Assembly: GCA_016207585.1 (NCBI GenBank)
Contig: JACQPI010000013.1
Span: forward strand, 1 to 5,127
Reading direction: 5' to 3'
DNA: 5,127 nt
Source: Elusimicrobiota bacterium
GTDB taxonomy: Bacteria > Elusimicrobiota > Elusimicrobia > UBA1565 > JACRDR01
The translations under genes were made by a program, and so were the position numbers. The notes beneath the pieces are model-generated. The model was not told the DNA's origin and made no database searches. It saw only the letters and a list, made by a program, of their open reading frames with translations. Of this stretch, positions 1 to 5,127 are shown in pieces (position 1 is the stretch's first letter; each line of letters begins with the position of its first letter).

Positions 1-576
1 ATGATGCAGGTGTGGCTCCTGAACCACCGTTTCCGCCAGCACCGCGAGTTCGTGACCCGCATCTCGTTGGGCAGAATCCGCGGGGTGGTGCAGGACCGTA
101 CGATCTGGGAGGACACCATCTTCGCCCGGATGCTCAACCAGCATCCCGACAAGATCATCTCGGACCTGGACTACAATTCCTACCTGGACCTTTTCGATAA
201 CATGGTCCTGCGCGAGCTCGTGTTCCCGCAGCTCCTGATCTACCTCGACTGCCGCCCGGAAAGCGCCATCGAGCGCATCCACAGCAGGGGCCGCGACATG
301 GAGCAGCGGATCACGCTGGACTATCTGAGGCGGCTGTGGGACAACTACGAGCAGTTCATCCAGGAGATGCAGGACGCGGGCGTGCGGGTGCTGCGGCTCC
401 CCTGGGAGACTTTCCAGCCTATCTCGGAGGTGGCCCGTCTGGTGCATGAATACTCTCTCAAGCCGTCGAGCTTCACCAAGTGGGTCCGCCCCCTGCGCCG
501 TTCGCCCTCGACGCATCCCCAGGAAGATTCGGCGGCGAAAGCCAAGCCGCCGGTCGGCGAAAATGTCGGGGTCTGA
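1..576 (+). CDS. Deoxynucleoside kinase (dNK family), 5'-truncated by window edge
   Basis: Probable deoxynucleoside kinase of the dCK/dGK-type family, which phosphorylates deoxynucleosides with ATP in the cytoplasmic salvage pathway. The frame is open from base 1. The visible 191 residues lack the N-terminal P-loop (GxxGxGKT/S) and the EE motif that family members carry in their first ~60 residues, so the gene starts upstream and the ATG at base 1 is almost certainly an internal Met. Visible signatures are VVQDRTIWED (residues 29-38), matching the family D-R-S/T catalytic segment, a hydrophobic strand LLIYLDCRPE (about 78-87), and an arginine-rich lid RIHSRGRDMEQRI (about 92-104) followed by the usual Y-x-x-x-L-W-D-x-Y-E-x-F helix. 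The last ~35 residues form a basic, proline-rich tail without a recognisable domain. Its stop overlaps the hisC start by 14 bases, implying cotranscription. Substrate preference (dA, dG, dC or dT) cannot be read from this part. Confidence 0.82.
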   Translation: MMQVWLLNHRFRQHREFVTRISLGRIRGVVQDRTIWEDTIFARMLNQHPDKIISDLDYNSYLDLFDNMVLRELVFPQLLIYLDCRPESAIERIHSRGRDMEQRITLDYLRRLWDNYEQFIQEMQDAGVRVLRLPWETFQPISEVARLVHEYSLKPSSFTKWVRPLRRSPSTHPQEDSAAKAKPPVGENVGV

Positions 577-1687
577 AGCCCCTTCCTTCGAGACCCTGAC
601 GCGTCCCTGCGTCCGGTCCGTGACCCCGTACCTTCCGGGCAAACCGATCGCGGAGGTGCAGCGCGAGCTCGGCATACGCCGGGTGATCAAGCTCGCCTCC
701 AATGAAAATCCGCTCGGGCCGTCCCCGAAGGCGGTCGCCGCGGCCCGGAGGGCGCTGCGGCAGACCCATCTCTATCCCGAGGGGGCTTCCCCCTTGTTGC
801 GCCGGGCCCTGGCGCGGGAGCTGGGTATTCTGGAATACCAAGTCCTGATCGGCAACGGCTCGGACGAGATCATACGCCTCTTGTGCGAGGCGTTCCTTTC
901 CCCGGAAGACGAGGCGGTCGTCTCGCAGCGCGGGTTCATCCGGTTCAAGCAGCAGTCGCTCTTGATGGGGGCTCGGGTGATCGAAGTCCCCATGCGCGAC
1001 TGGACCCACGATCTCGAGGCCATGGCGCGCTCGGTCGGACCCAAGACCAAGCTGATGTTCGTCGCCAGTCCCAATAACCCGACGGGAACCTACAATACGC
1101 GGGATCAGGTGAAACGCTTCCTGGAGAGCGTGCCCTCCTCGGTCCTGGTCGTCTTGGACGAGGCCTACTGCCACTATGCCGCTTGCCGAAGCGATTATCC
1201 GGACAGCGTCCGGGAATTTTTCCCGGGCCGCCGCAACCTCGCCATCCTGCGCACATTCTCCAAGGCCTACGGCTTGGCCGGCCTGCGGGTCGGTTATGGG
1301 ATCGCGGACGCGGAGTTGGTGGGTTGGCTCGACCGCATCCGCATGCCTTTCAACGTAAACCTCGTCGGCCAGTGGGCGGCATTGGCGGCGGTCGAGGATC
1401 GAGTCTTCCTGCGCCGAAGCGTGGCCGCCAACCGGAGGGGCGGCCGGTCGCTGTCCACGCAGCTGCGCCGGCTGGGCCTGCAACCGGGGGATTCCGGGAC
1501 GAATTTTCTCTTCCTCCGGTCCCCTATTCCGGGAAATAGGCTCTTCCAGGAGCTTCTGCGCTCGGGGGTTATCGTCCGCCCCCTCGATGAATATGGGCTG
1601 ACGCACCACGTGCGTATTTCCATCGGCACGCCGGCTCAGAACGGATTGCTGGTCTCGGCCTTGAAAAAAGCCTTGACGCTTTCATGA
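563..1687 (+). CDS. hisC: Histidinol-phosphate aminotransferase (fold-type I PLP enzyme)
   Basis: PLP-dependent aminotransferase of 374 residues, close to the usual HisC length (~350-370). HisC transfers an amino group from glutamate to imidazole-acetol phosphate in histidine synthesis; several homologues also or instead make phenylalanine/tyrosine. Visible motifs are the N-terminal KLASNENPLGPSP, SPNNPTGT (169-176; Asn172 is the expected PLP-contacting Asn), DEAY (Asp199 pairs with the pyridine nitrogen), FSKAYGLAGLRVGYG with the Schiff-base Lys234, and a C-terminal VRISIGT with Arg351, expected to bind a substrate carboxylate. The start at ATG 563 is chosen because it gives a standard N-terminus. 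An earlier in-frame ATG at 446 would add 39 Arg/Ser-rich residues read inside the kinase gene. No strong Shine-Dalgarno precedes 563, so translation is probably coupled to the kinase. The stop overlaps the cmk start as ATGA. No other his gene is present, so an aromatic aminotransferase role is a fair alternative. Confidence 0.92.
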   Translation: MSGSEAPSFETLTRPCVRSVTPYLPGKPIAEVQRELGIRRVIKLASNENPLGPSPKAVAAARRALRQTHLYPEGASPLLRRALARELGILEYQVLIGNGSDEIIRLLCEAFLSPEDEAVVSQRGFIRFKQQSLLMGARVIEVPMRDWTHDLEAMARSVGPKTKLMFVASPNNPTGTYNTRDQVKRFLESVPSSVLVVLDEAYCHYAACRSDYPDSVREFFPGRRNLAILRTFSKAYGLAGLRVGYGIADAELVGWLDRIRMPFNVNLVGQWAALAAVEDRVFLRRSVAANRRGGRSLSTQLRRLGLQPGDSGTNFLFLRSPIPGNRLFQELLRSGVIVRPLDEYGLTHHVRISIGTPAQNGLLVSALKKALTLS

Positions 1688-2391
1688 GTCCCGCGCGAAA
1701 GAGACGGCGCTGGGTCATCGCGATCGACGGTCCCGCGGGAGTGGGAAAATCGACCGTCGGACATCTGGTGGCCAAAAGCCTCGGCTACCGCTTCATCAAT
1801 ACCGGCGAGATGTACCGGGCCCTGACCTGGAAGGTTCTCGAGGAAAATATCGACTTCCGCGCCGCCGGGAAGGTCGCCCGGCTGGCGAAACGGCTCAAGT
1901 GGGAGTTCCGTCCGACCGAGGAGGGGACGACCCTGAAGACCACTCTCGACGGGGAGGCGGTCACGGTTCACATTCGCGACGAGCGGGTGAGCCGCAACTC
2001 GAGCCTGGTGGCGGGCATCCCGGAGGTCCGCCGGTTCCTGCGCAAGCTGCAGCGCGATCTCGGGCGCGACGGCGGCATCGTGATGGAGGGGCGCGACATC
2101 ACGACCAATGTCTTCGCGGATGCCGAGGTGAAGGTGTACCTGGACGCCTCGATCGAGGAGCGGGCCCTGAGGCGCTATCGCCAGTTGAAGGCCTCCGGGC
2201 ACGAGGGGAGCCTGGATCGGATCCAGGAGGGGATCCTCTCGCGGGACCGCATGGACCTGGAGCGCAAGATCAACCCCCTGCGCCAGACCGAGGACTCCGT
2301 TTTCATCGATTCGACGCGCCTGAGCCTTCGCGAGGTGGCGCAGCGGATTCTAGAGTGTGTGCGCGAGAGAAGGAGAGGACTTTCCCGTTGA
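1684..2391 (+). CDS. cmk: Cytidylate kinase (CMP/dCMP kinase)
   Basis: Cytoplasmic CMP kinase of 235 residues (E. coli Cmk is 227), converting CMP or dCMP to the diphosphate with ATP. After a short basic N-terminus the Walker A loop GPAGVGKST is at residues 16-24, followed by the substrate-site motif NTGEMYRA (39-46; more often DTGAMYRA). The middle third is the CMP-binding insert typical of bacterial Cmk. EGRDI at 135-139 contains the conserved Arg-Asp of the substrate site and leads into VFADAEVKVYLDAS, then the lid-like arginine segment RALRRYRQL. Near the C-terminus, DRMDLERKINPLRQTEDSVFIDST matches the family end motif (R-D..R...PL..A.DA..iDT). The start ATG overlaps the hisC stop; no clear ribosome binding site is seen, so expression likely depends on termination-reinitiation. 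The stop overlaps the plsC TTG start. Small motif deviations (Asn39, Glu42, Thr-Thr after EGRDI) do not remove a recognised catalytic residue. Confidence 0.97.
   Translation: MSPARKRRRWVIAIDGPAGVGKSTVGHLVAKSLGYRFINTGEMYRALTWKVLEENIDFRAAGKVARLAKRLKWEFRPTEEGTTLKTTLDGEAVTVHIRDERVSRNSSLVAGIPEVRRFLRKLQRDLGRDGGIVMEGRDITTNVFADAEVKVYLDASIEERALRRYRQLKASGHEGSLDRIQEGILSRDRMDLERKINPLRQTEDSVFIDSTRLSLREVAQRILECVRERRRGLSR
2371..2378 (+). promoter_or_regulatory. Ribosome binding site deciding a TTG start for plsC
   Basis: The purine run AGGAGAGG ends 9 bases before TTG 2388 and lies inside the end of cmk. It is one of the better Shine-Dalgarno matches in the window. It supports TTG 2388, which overlaps the cmk stop as TTGA, over the in-frame GTG at 2355, which has no comparable site and would add 11 residues. 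Confidence 0.6.
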
Positions 2392-2981
2392 GCCCGGAGG
2401 TATCATCCCGATTCTATTCGGCGTGCGTGCGCGGCCTGGCCTGGCTCGTCCGTCGGGTGTGGGGCATCGAGTGCCAAGGCCTCGAGCACGTCCCGGCGTC
2501 CGGGCCCGTGATCGTCGCGGTCAATCATCGTTCCTGGGTGGACCCGCCGTTGGTCGCCATGGCATTGTATCCCCGGCGCTTCCCGCGGTTCATGGCCAAG
2601 CGGGAGCTGTTCAAAATTCCCCTCCTGCGATGGCTCATGCGCCAGGGCAAGACGATCGCGGTCGACCGGGCTCGTCCGGATGTGGCCGCGGTGCGCGCCG
2701 CGGCCCAGGTCTTGGAGCGGGGAGGCTGCCTGGTCGTCTTTCCGGAAGGGACGAGGTCCCGCACGGGAATTCCGGGCCGGCCCAAGTCCGGCGTCGGATT
2801 CTTGGCCTGCCACGCGCGGGCGCCGGTCGTTCCGGCGCGCGTCTGGAACACGGAACGTTTCCCGGCGCCGTCGGCGCTGCGCATCCGTTTCGGCCCGGCG
2901 TTTCGCTACGAGGGGGACGCGGGAAGGCGGTCGCAGCGCGAATTTTCCGAGCGGGTCTTGAAAATTATCTTCAGTTTATGA
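2388..2981 (+). CDS. plsC: 1-acyl-sn-glycerol-3-phosphate acyltransferase (PlsC family)
   Basis: Lysophosphatidic acid acyltransferase family protein of 197 residues if begun at TTG 2388. PlsC enzymes acylate the sn-2 position of 1-acylglycerol-3-phosphate to give phosphatidic acid at the inner face of the cytoplasmic membrane. All four family blocks are visible: NHRSWVDP (46-53) with the HX4D catalytic pair His47/Asp52, GKTIAVDR (87-94) as block II, FPEGTRS (118-124) as block III binding the glycerol phosphate, and VVPAR (147-151) as block IV. The hydrophobic/amphipathic N-terminal stretch (residues 9-27) may help membrane association; no full transmembrane helix is clear. The segment after FPEGTRS reads GRPKSGVGFLA, a variant of the usual F-K-x-G-x-x-x-L-A. 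The start is non-ATG, chosen from the overlap with cmk and the upstream AGGAGAGG. The last codons lie in an AT-rich stretch that leads into rpsA. cmk-plsC-rpsA is a common bacterial order, which supports the call; the exact acyl acceptor is inferred. Confidence 0.9.
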   Translation: MSPEVSSRFYSACVRGLAWLVRRVWGIECQGLEHVPASGPVIVAVNHRSWVDPPLVAMALYPRRFPRFMAKRELFKIPLLRWLMRQGKTIAVDRARPDVAAVRAAAQVLERGGCLVVFPEGTRSRTGIPGRPKSGVGFLACHARAPVVPARVWNTERFPAPSALRIRFGPAFRYEGDAGRRSQREFSERVLKIIFSL

Positions 2982-3026
2982 ATGATATCTATGCTGTTTT
3001 GAAGACGTGGAAATTGAGAGAATGAC
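2958..3026 (+). promoter_or_regulatory. AT-rich leader of rpsA: possible promoter and S1-responsive translation start region
   Basis: These 69 bases are only about 30% G+C, in sharp contrast to everything around them. A sigma70-like pair is visible: TTGAAA at 2958-2963 (5 of 6 to TTGACA) and AATGAT at 2981-2986 (4 of 6 to TATAAT), with a 17-base spacer. No good Shine-Dalgarno precedes the rpsA ATG; only a weak GAGAG lies at 3016-3020. In E. coli, rpsA also lacks a canonical Shine-Dalgarno, uses an A/U-rich structured start region and is repressed by its own product, so this segment could play the same part. An imperfect inverted repeat TCTTCA (2968-2973) / TGAAGA (3000-3005) could form a hairpin with a large loop. 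Promoter assignment rests on base matches only. Confidence 0.4.
2978..3025 (+). other. Possible 15-codon leader ORF linking plsC to rpsA
   Basis: An ATG at 2978 overlaps the plsC stop (ATGA) and opens a frame encoding MNDIYAVLKTWKLRE, ending at TGA 3023-3025, one base before the rpsA ATG at 3027. The stop-start geometry at both ends resembles the other junctions in this operon, so ribosomes leaving plsC might translate it and be delivered to rpsA. No Shine-Dalgarno lies before it, the peptide resembles nothing I recognise, and so short a frame in AT-rich DNA can occur by chance. It is offered as a possible coupling device, not as a functional protein. Confidence 0.2.
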
Positions 3027-4277
3027 ATGAACCTGAACGCCGAAAATCCATCCGATTCCAAGCAAGAACGGGATATCGAGGCCGTCGACGCGGTCGCCGC
3101 CGAGCCGACGATGGAGTCCCTTCTGCAGCAGCAGGCGAACTTCCACGAGCGGCTCGACAGCCGCGTCGTCGTCTGGGTGAAATGCGTCCAGGTCTCCTCC
3201 GACGCGGTCCGCGTGGACATCGGCGAGAAGCAGGACGGCGTCATCCCGGTCTCCGATTTTCCGCAGGGGCAGCTCCCGTCCGTGGGAGCTCGCGTTCCGG
3301 TCGTCTTGGCGCATCGCGGAGGCGACGACCGGCCGGCGACCTTGTCTCATAAAAAAGCGAGATGGCATCTCGGCTGGGAGCAGGCCTTGAAGTCGTTCCA
3401 GGAAAAGACCCGCGTGCGCGGGCGCGTCGTGTCGGCCGTCAAAGGCGGGTTCCTCGTGGATGTCGCCGGCGTCTCGGCGTTCCTCCCTTCGTCCTTGGCG
3501 GACCTGCGGCCCGTCCGCAAGCCCGAGACGCTGCTCAACACGGGAGTGAGGTGCTATATCCTCGAGATCAACGAGGATAAAAAACAGCTGGTTCTCTCCA
3601 GGAAGGCCGTCCTGGAGGAGGAGTCGCGCAAGCGATGGGACCAGTTGGCGGCGAAACTGAAAATCGGGGCCGTCGTCATCGGGCGCGCGGCGCACGTCGG
3701 GGCCTCCGGCGTCGTCGTCAATTTGGGGGGGGTGGAGGGTTTCGTCCCCGAATCGGATCTGGCATGGAAAGAGCCTCAAAAGGCGAAGTCGGGCGTCGCT
3801 CACGGCCAGAAATTCAAGATGAAGATTCTGGGGATCGATACGGAAGCTCGGAAAATCACGCTGGGTGTGAAGCAGTTGACCCCCAACCCCGCCGATCTCT
3901 TGAAAAAGAAATACCCCGCCAAGACCGTCGTCAAGGGCAAGGTCGTCTCGGTGCACGAGCCCTCCGGGGTCCGGATCGCCGTGACGGACCAGGTATACGC
4001 GTTCTGCGGCGCTTCCGAGCTGCCCTCCGTCGGGGAGGATCCCTCCGGGAGGGCTCGCCCGGAGGGGGGGAAGGGCGGACCTCCGCGCGTCGTATGGCCG
4101 GCGCAGGGGCAGGCGGTCCAGGCGGTCGTTCTGGGGGTCAATGCGGCGACTTTCGAGCTGTCCGTCTCGATGCGCCGATACGAGGAAGCGCAGGATCGCA
4201 AGCGGATCGCGAAGTACCTCAAGCAGCCCCCGCCGCTCACCCTCGGCCAGCTCCTGACTCCGGAAGGCGAGTTATGA
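3027..4277 (+). CDS. rpsA: 30S ribosomal protein S1, four S1 domains
   Basis: Ribosomal protein S1, the RNA-binding protein that helps load mRNA on the 30S subunit. It has 416 residues, shorter than the six-domain E. coli protein (557) and nearer the four-domain type. An acidic, Gln-rich N-terminus (1-45) precedes OB-fold S1 domains at about 47-112, 128-194, 212-284 and 300-383, then the tail LTLGQLL (404-410). Domain 2 (VKGGFLVDVAGVSAFLPSSLADLRPVR in parts, 138-164) closely resembles E. coli domain 2. Domain 3 carries the D-x-A-W-K and LGVKQL...NP landmarks of E. coli domain 3, and KKYPAKT follows as in the linker to domain 4. So the protein corresponds to E. coli domains 1-4 and lacks 5-6. 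Domains 3 and 4 have lost the usual G-x-F-V aromatic (GVVV, GVRI). Domain 4 carries a Gly/Pro/Arg-rich insert (about 334-353) encoded by palindromic DNA. The start lacks a strong Shine-Dalgarno; the stop overlaps the next gene as ATGA. Confidence 0.93.
   Translation: MNLNAENPSDSKQERDIEAVDAVAAEPTMESLLQQQANFHERLDSRVVVWVKCVQVSSDAVRVDIGEKQDGVIPVSDFPQGQLPSVGARVPVVLAHRGGDDRPATLSHKKARWHLGWEQALKSFQEKTRVRGRVVSAVKGGFLVDVAGVSAFLPSSLADLRPVRKPETLLNTGVRCYILEINEDKKQLVLSRKAVLEEESRKRWDQLAAKLKIGAVVIGRAAHVGASGVVVNLGGVEGFVPESDLAWKEPQKAKSGVAHGQKFKMKILGIDTEARKITLGVKQLTPNPADLLKKKYPAKTVVKGKVVSVHEPSGVRIAVTDQVYAFCGASELPSVGEDPSGRARPEGGKGGPPRVVWPAQGQAVQAVVLGVNAATFELSVSMRRYEEAQDRKRIAKYLKQPPPLTLGQLLTPEGEL
4023..4070 (+). 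repeat. Cluster of CCTCC/GGAGG inverted repeats within rpsA
   Basis: The strongest element is a perfect 9-bp inverted repeat, CCCTCCGGG (4041-4049) and CCCGGAGGG (4058-4066), with an 8-base loop. It is flanked by further CCTCC (4024-4028) and GGAGG (4034-4038) units able to form competing 5-bp stems, with another GGAGG at 4048-4052, and the array ends in a run of seven G (4064-4070). It encodes residues 334-348 of S1, which fall where domain 4 should have a short loop. It could be a small palindromic element accommodated in frame, a product of local slippage, or simply GC-rich coding sequence. A mRNA hairpin here would be very stable. Confidence 0.55.
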
Positions 4278-4286
4278 GGCGGGAGG
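4262..4286 (+). promoter_or_regulatory. Two competing ribosome binding sites for the TPR gene
   Basis: GGAAGG at 4262-4267 lies 6 bases before ATG 4274, and GGGAGG at 4281-4286 lies 5 bases before the in-frame ATG 4292. Both are plausible; the second is the better Shine-Dalgarno match, while the first start gives the ATGA overlap seen elsewhere in this operon. The two products differ by only six N-terminal residues, so the choice does not change the predicted topology. Confidence 0.4.
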
Positions 4287-5127
4287 CCCTCATGGCATCG
4301 GAGCCGAAGCCCAGGTACGGCGCCTTGCGATCGTCCCGTCCCGGTTTCTGGCGCGCTGCGGCCGTCCAGAGATGGAAACTCCGGGGGGGGGCCGCATGGA
4401 TTCTCGTGCTCTTGGCGATCATGACGGGGCTTGTATGGCGCTTGGGGCGTTCGCATCGCGGTCCCGACTTTCCGCGGCATGAGGGCGATTTCCCGTCCCC
4501 CGCGGCGATCGACGCGCGCCTTGAGGAGGCCCAACTCAAGGTCAAGGACGACCCGAACGACATCGCCTCGCTCGTCGAGTTGGGGATACTTCATTACCAG
4601 AAAGGGCAGCCCTTTTACCCGGACGCCATCAACGAATTGGAGGAGGCCTGGAGGCTGGGCTCCCTGGATTCCCGCCTCTTTTACTATCTGGGCGCTCTCT
4701 ACCAGGGGGAGGGGTTGTATCCGTTTTCAATCGTCCAATACCAGAGGTATCTGCGCAACCATCCTCGGGACGCCGACGCGGCGCTGCTCCTGGGGAAGCT
4801 CCTGTATCAGACGGGCCGGCACGAGGAGGCGCTGGCCGTCTACCAGGCGCTTCGGGAGATGCGCTCGGGCGACCCGATCATCGCGGAGAATATGGCGATG
4901 TGCCTTTTGGCCCTTAAGCGTCCGGATGAGGCGAAGGATATCCTCGCGGACCTGACCCGTACGAAGTCCCCGGTCGCCCGTCGCGCGCACTTTTATTTGG
5001 GCCAGATCGCTTTTGAGAAAGGGCTCTACCGGGAGGCGCTGCCGGCTTTCGTCCGGGCGCTTCCTGCCGACGATGCCTTGGGCCTCGCCCCCGCGGCGGT
5101 CCACGCGGCCCTCGCCTCGAATTTCGA
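4274..5127 (+). CDS. Membrane-anchored tetratricopeptide (TPR) repeat protein, 3'-truncated by window edge
   Basis: No specific function is recognised. The frame from ATG 4274 (overlapping the rpsA stop as ATGA) is open to the window end, giving 284 residues. Residues 1-39 are strongly basic, then an uncharged stretch around 40-55 (core WILVLLAIMTGLVW, 42-55) forms a single membrane anchor. This predicts an N-in, C-out protein with its bulk outside the cytoplasm by the positive-inside rule. From about residue 97 there are TPR-like helical pairs of ~34 residues: about 97-131, 135-168, 169-200, 202-232 and 234-266. They show the usual spacing of small and aromatic residues (LGALYQ, LGKLLYQTGRHEEALAVY, LGQIAFEKGLYREALPAF). 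Such proteins are usually scaffolds for protein complexes, for example in envelope assembly. An alternative start is ATG 4292, preceded by GGGAGG with 5-base spacing, which would drop six residues. A run of nine G at 4383-4391 lies just before the membrane segment. Confidence 0.85.
   Translation, partial: MRREALMASEPKPRYGALRSSRPGFWRAAAVQRWKLRGGAAWILVLLAIMTGLVWRLGRSHRGPDFPRHEGDFPSPAAIDARLEEAQLKVKDDPNDIASLVELGILHYQKGQPFYPDAINELEEAWRLGSLDSRLFYYLGALYQGEGLYPFSIVQYQRYLRNHPRDADAALLLGKLLYQTGRHEEALAVYQALREMRSGDPIIAENMAMCLLALKRPDEAKDILADLTRTKSPVARRAHFYLGQIAFEKGLYREALPAFVRALPADDALGLAPAAVHAALASNF

Noticed and set aside
446..562. Upstream ATG (446) as the hisC start
   Set aside because: It would add 39 Arg/Ser-rich residues read out of frame from the kinase coding sequence, without homology to HisC N-termini. 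ATG 563 gives the normal length.
1210..1226. Hairpin CCGGGAA-TTT-TTCCCGG as an intrinsic terminator
   Set aside because: It lies in the middle of hisC, encodes part of a normal protein sequence, and no T tract follows the stem.
473..1609. Long minus-strand open frame of 378 codons opposite hisC
   Set aside because: It lies entirely opposite the kinase tail and hisC, which have clear family motifs, and its translation is Arg/Pro/Gly-rich with no recognisable domain. Such frames are common opposite GC-rich genes.
1899..2387. Extension of the plsC frame upstream through cmk
   Set aside because: This part of the open frame overlaps cmk and encodes no acyltransferase sequence; the gene begins at TTG 2388 near the cmk stop.
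3725..3732. Eight-G run in rpsA as a phase-variation switch
   Set aside because: It encodes the conserved Leu-Gly-Gly-Val of S1 domain 3; switching off ribosomal protein S1 is unlikely to be tolerated, and the run is explained by GGG codons.
2976..3956. Minus-strand open frame of 326 codons opposite rpsA
   Set aside because: The plus strand carries unmistakable S1 domains, while the antisense product is low-complexity (Asp/Arg/Leu-rich) and has no motif, so it is a compositional shadow.
3800..4594. Minus-strand open frame of 264 codons spanning the rpsA/TPR junction
   Set aside because: Both plus-strand genes read continuously through this region with domain content; the antisense translation shows none.

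Overview
The window is a GC-rich bacterial chromosomal segment (clearly above 60% G+C by eye). Six genes, all on the plus strand, are packed into what looks like one transcription unit. The order is: deoxynucleoside kinase (5' end outside the window), histidinol-phosphate/aromatic aminotransferase (hisC), cytidylate kinase (cmk), 1-acylglycerol-3-phosphate acyltransferase (plsC), ribosomal protein S1 (rpsA), and a membrane-anchored TPR protein (3' end outside the window). No tRNA, rRNA, CRISPR array, insertion sequence or convincing intrinsic terminator was seen. The organism cannot be named from this segment. The cmk-plsC-rpsA core is a widespread bacterial arrangement. High G+C, a four-domain S1 and a dNK-family kinase fit an uncultivated lineage such as Elusimicrobiota, but that is only a guess.

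Layout: the kinase ends at 576 and overlaps the hisC start (563) by 14 bases. hisC and cmk share ATGA at 1684-1687. cmk and plsC share TTGA at 2388-2391, so plsC most likely starts at TTG, and a purine-rich ribosome binding site lies just upstream. rpsA and the TPR gene share ATGA at 4274-4277. The only gap between recognised genes is the 45 bases between plsC and rpsA. It lies in a strikingly AT-rich island (2958-3026, about 30% G+C) that could hold an rpsA promoter and/or an S1-responsive translation start region. A 15-codon ORF bridges this gap exactly, overlapping the plsC stop and ending one base before the rpsA ATG.

Functionally, the cluster mixes nucleotide supply (deoxynucleoside and CMP kinases), amino-acid biosynthesis (HisC), phospholipid synthesis (PlsC) and translation (S1), so it is a growth-linked housekeeping operon rather than a single pathway. 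Neighbours often found here in other bacteria, aroA/tyrA before cmk and ispH between plsC and rpsA, are absent from these positions. The most unusual local structure is a palindromic, G/C-rich segment inside rpsA (4023-4070) that encodes an apparent loop insertion in the fourth S1 domain. No clearly new biological system is evident; the findings are local oddities in a mostly ordinary operon.
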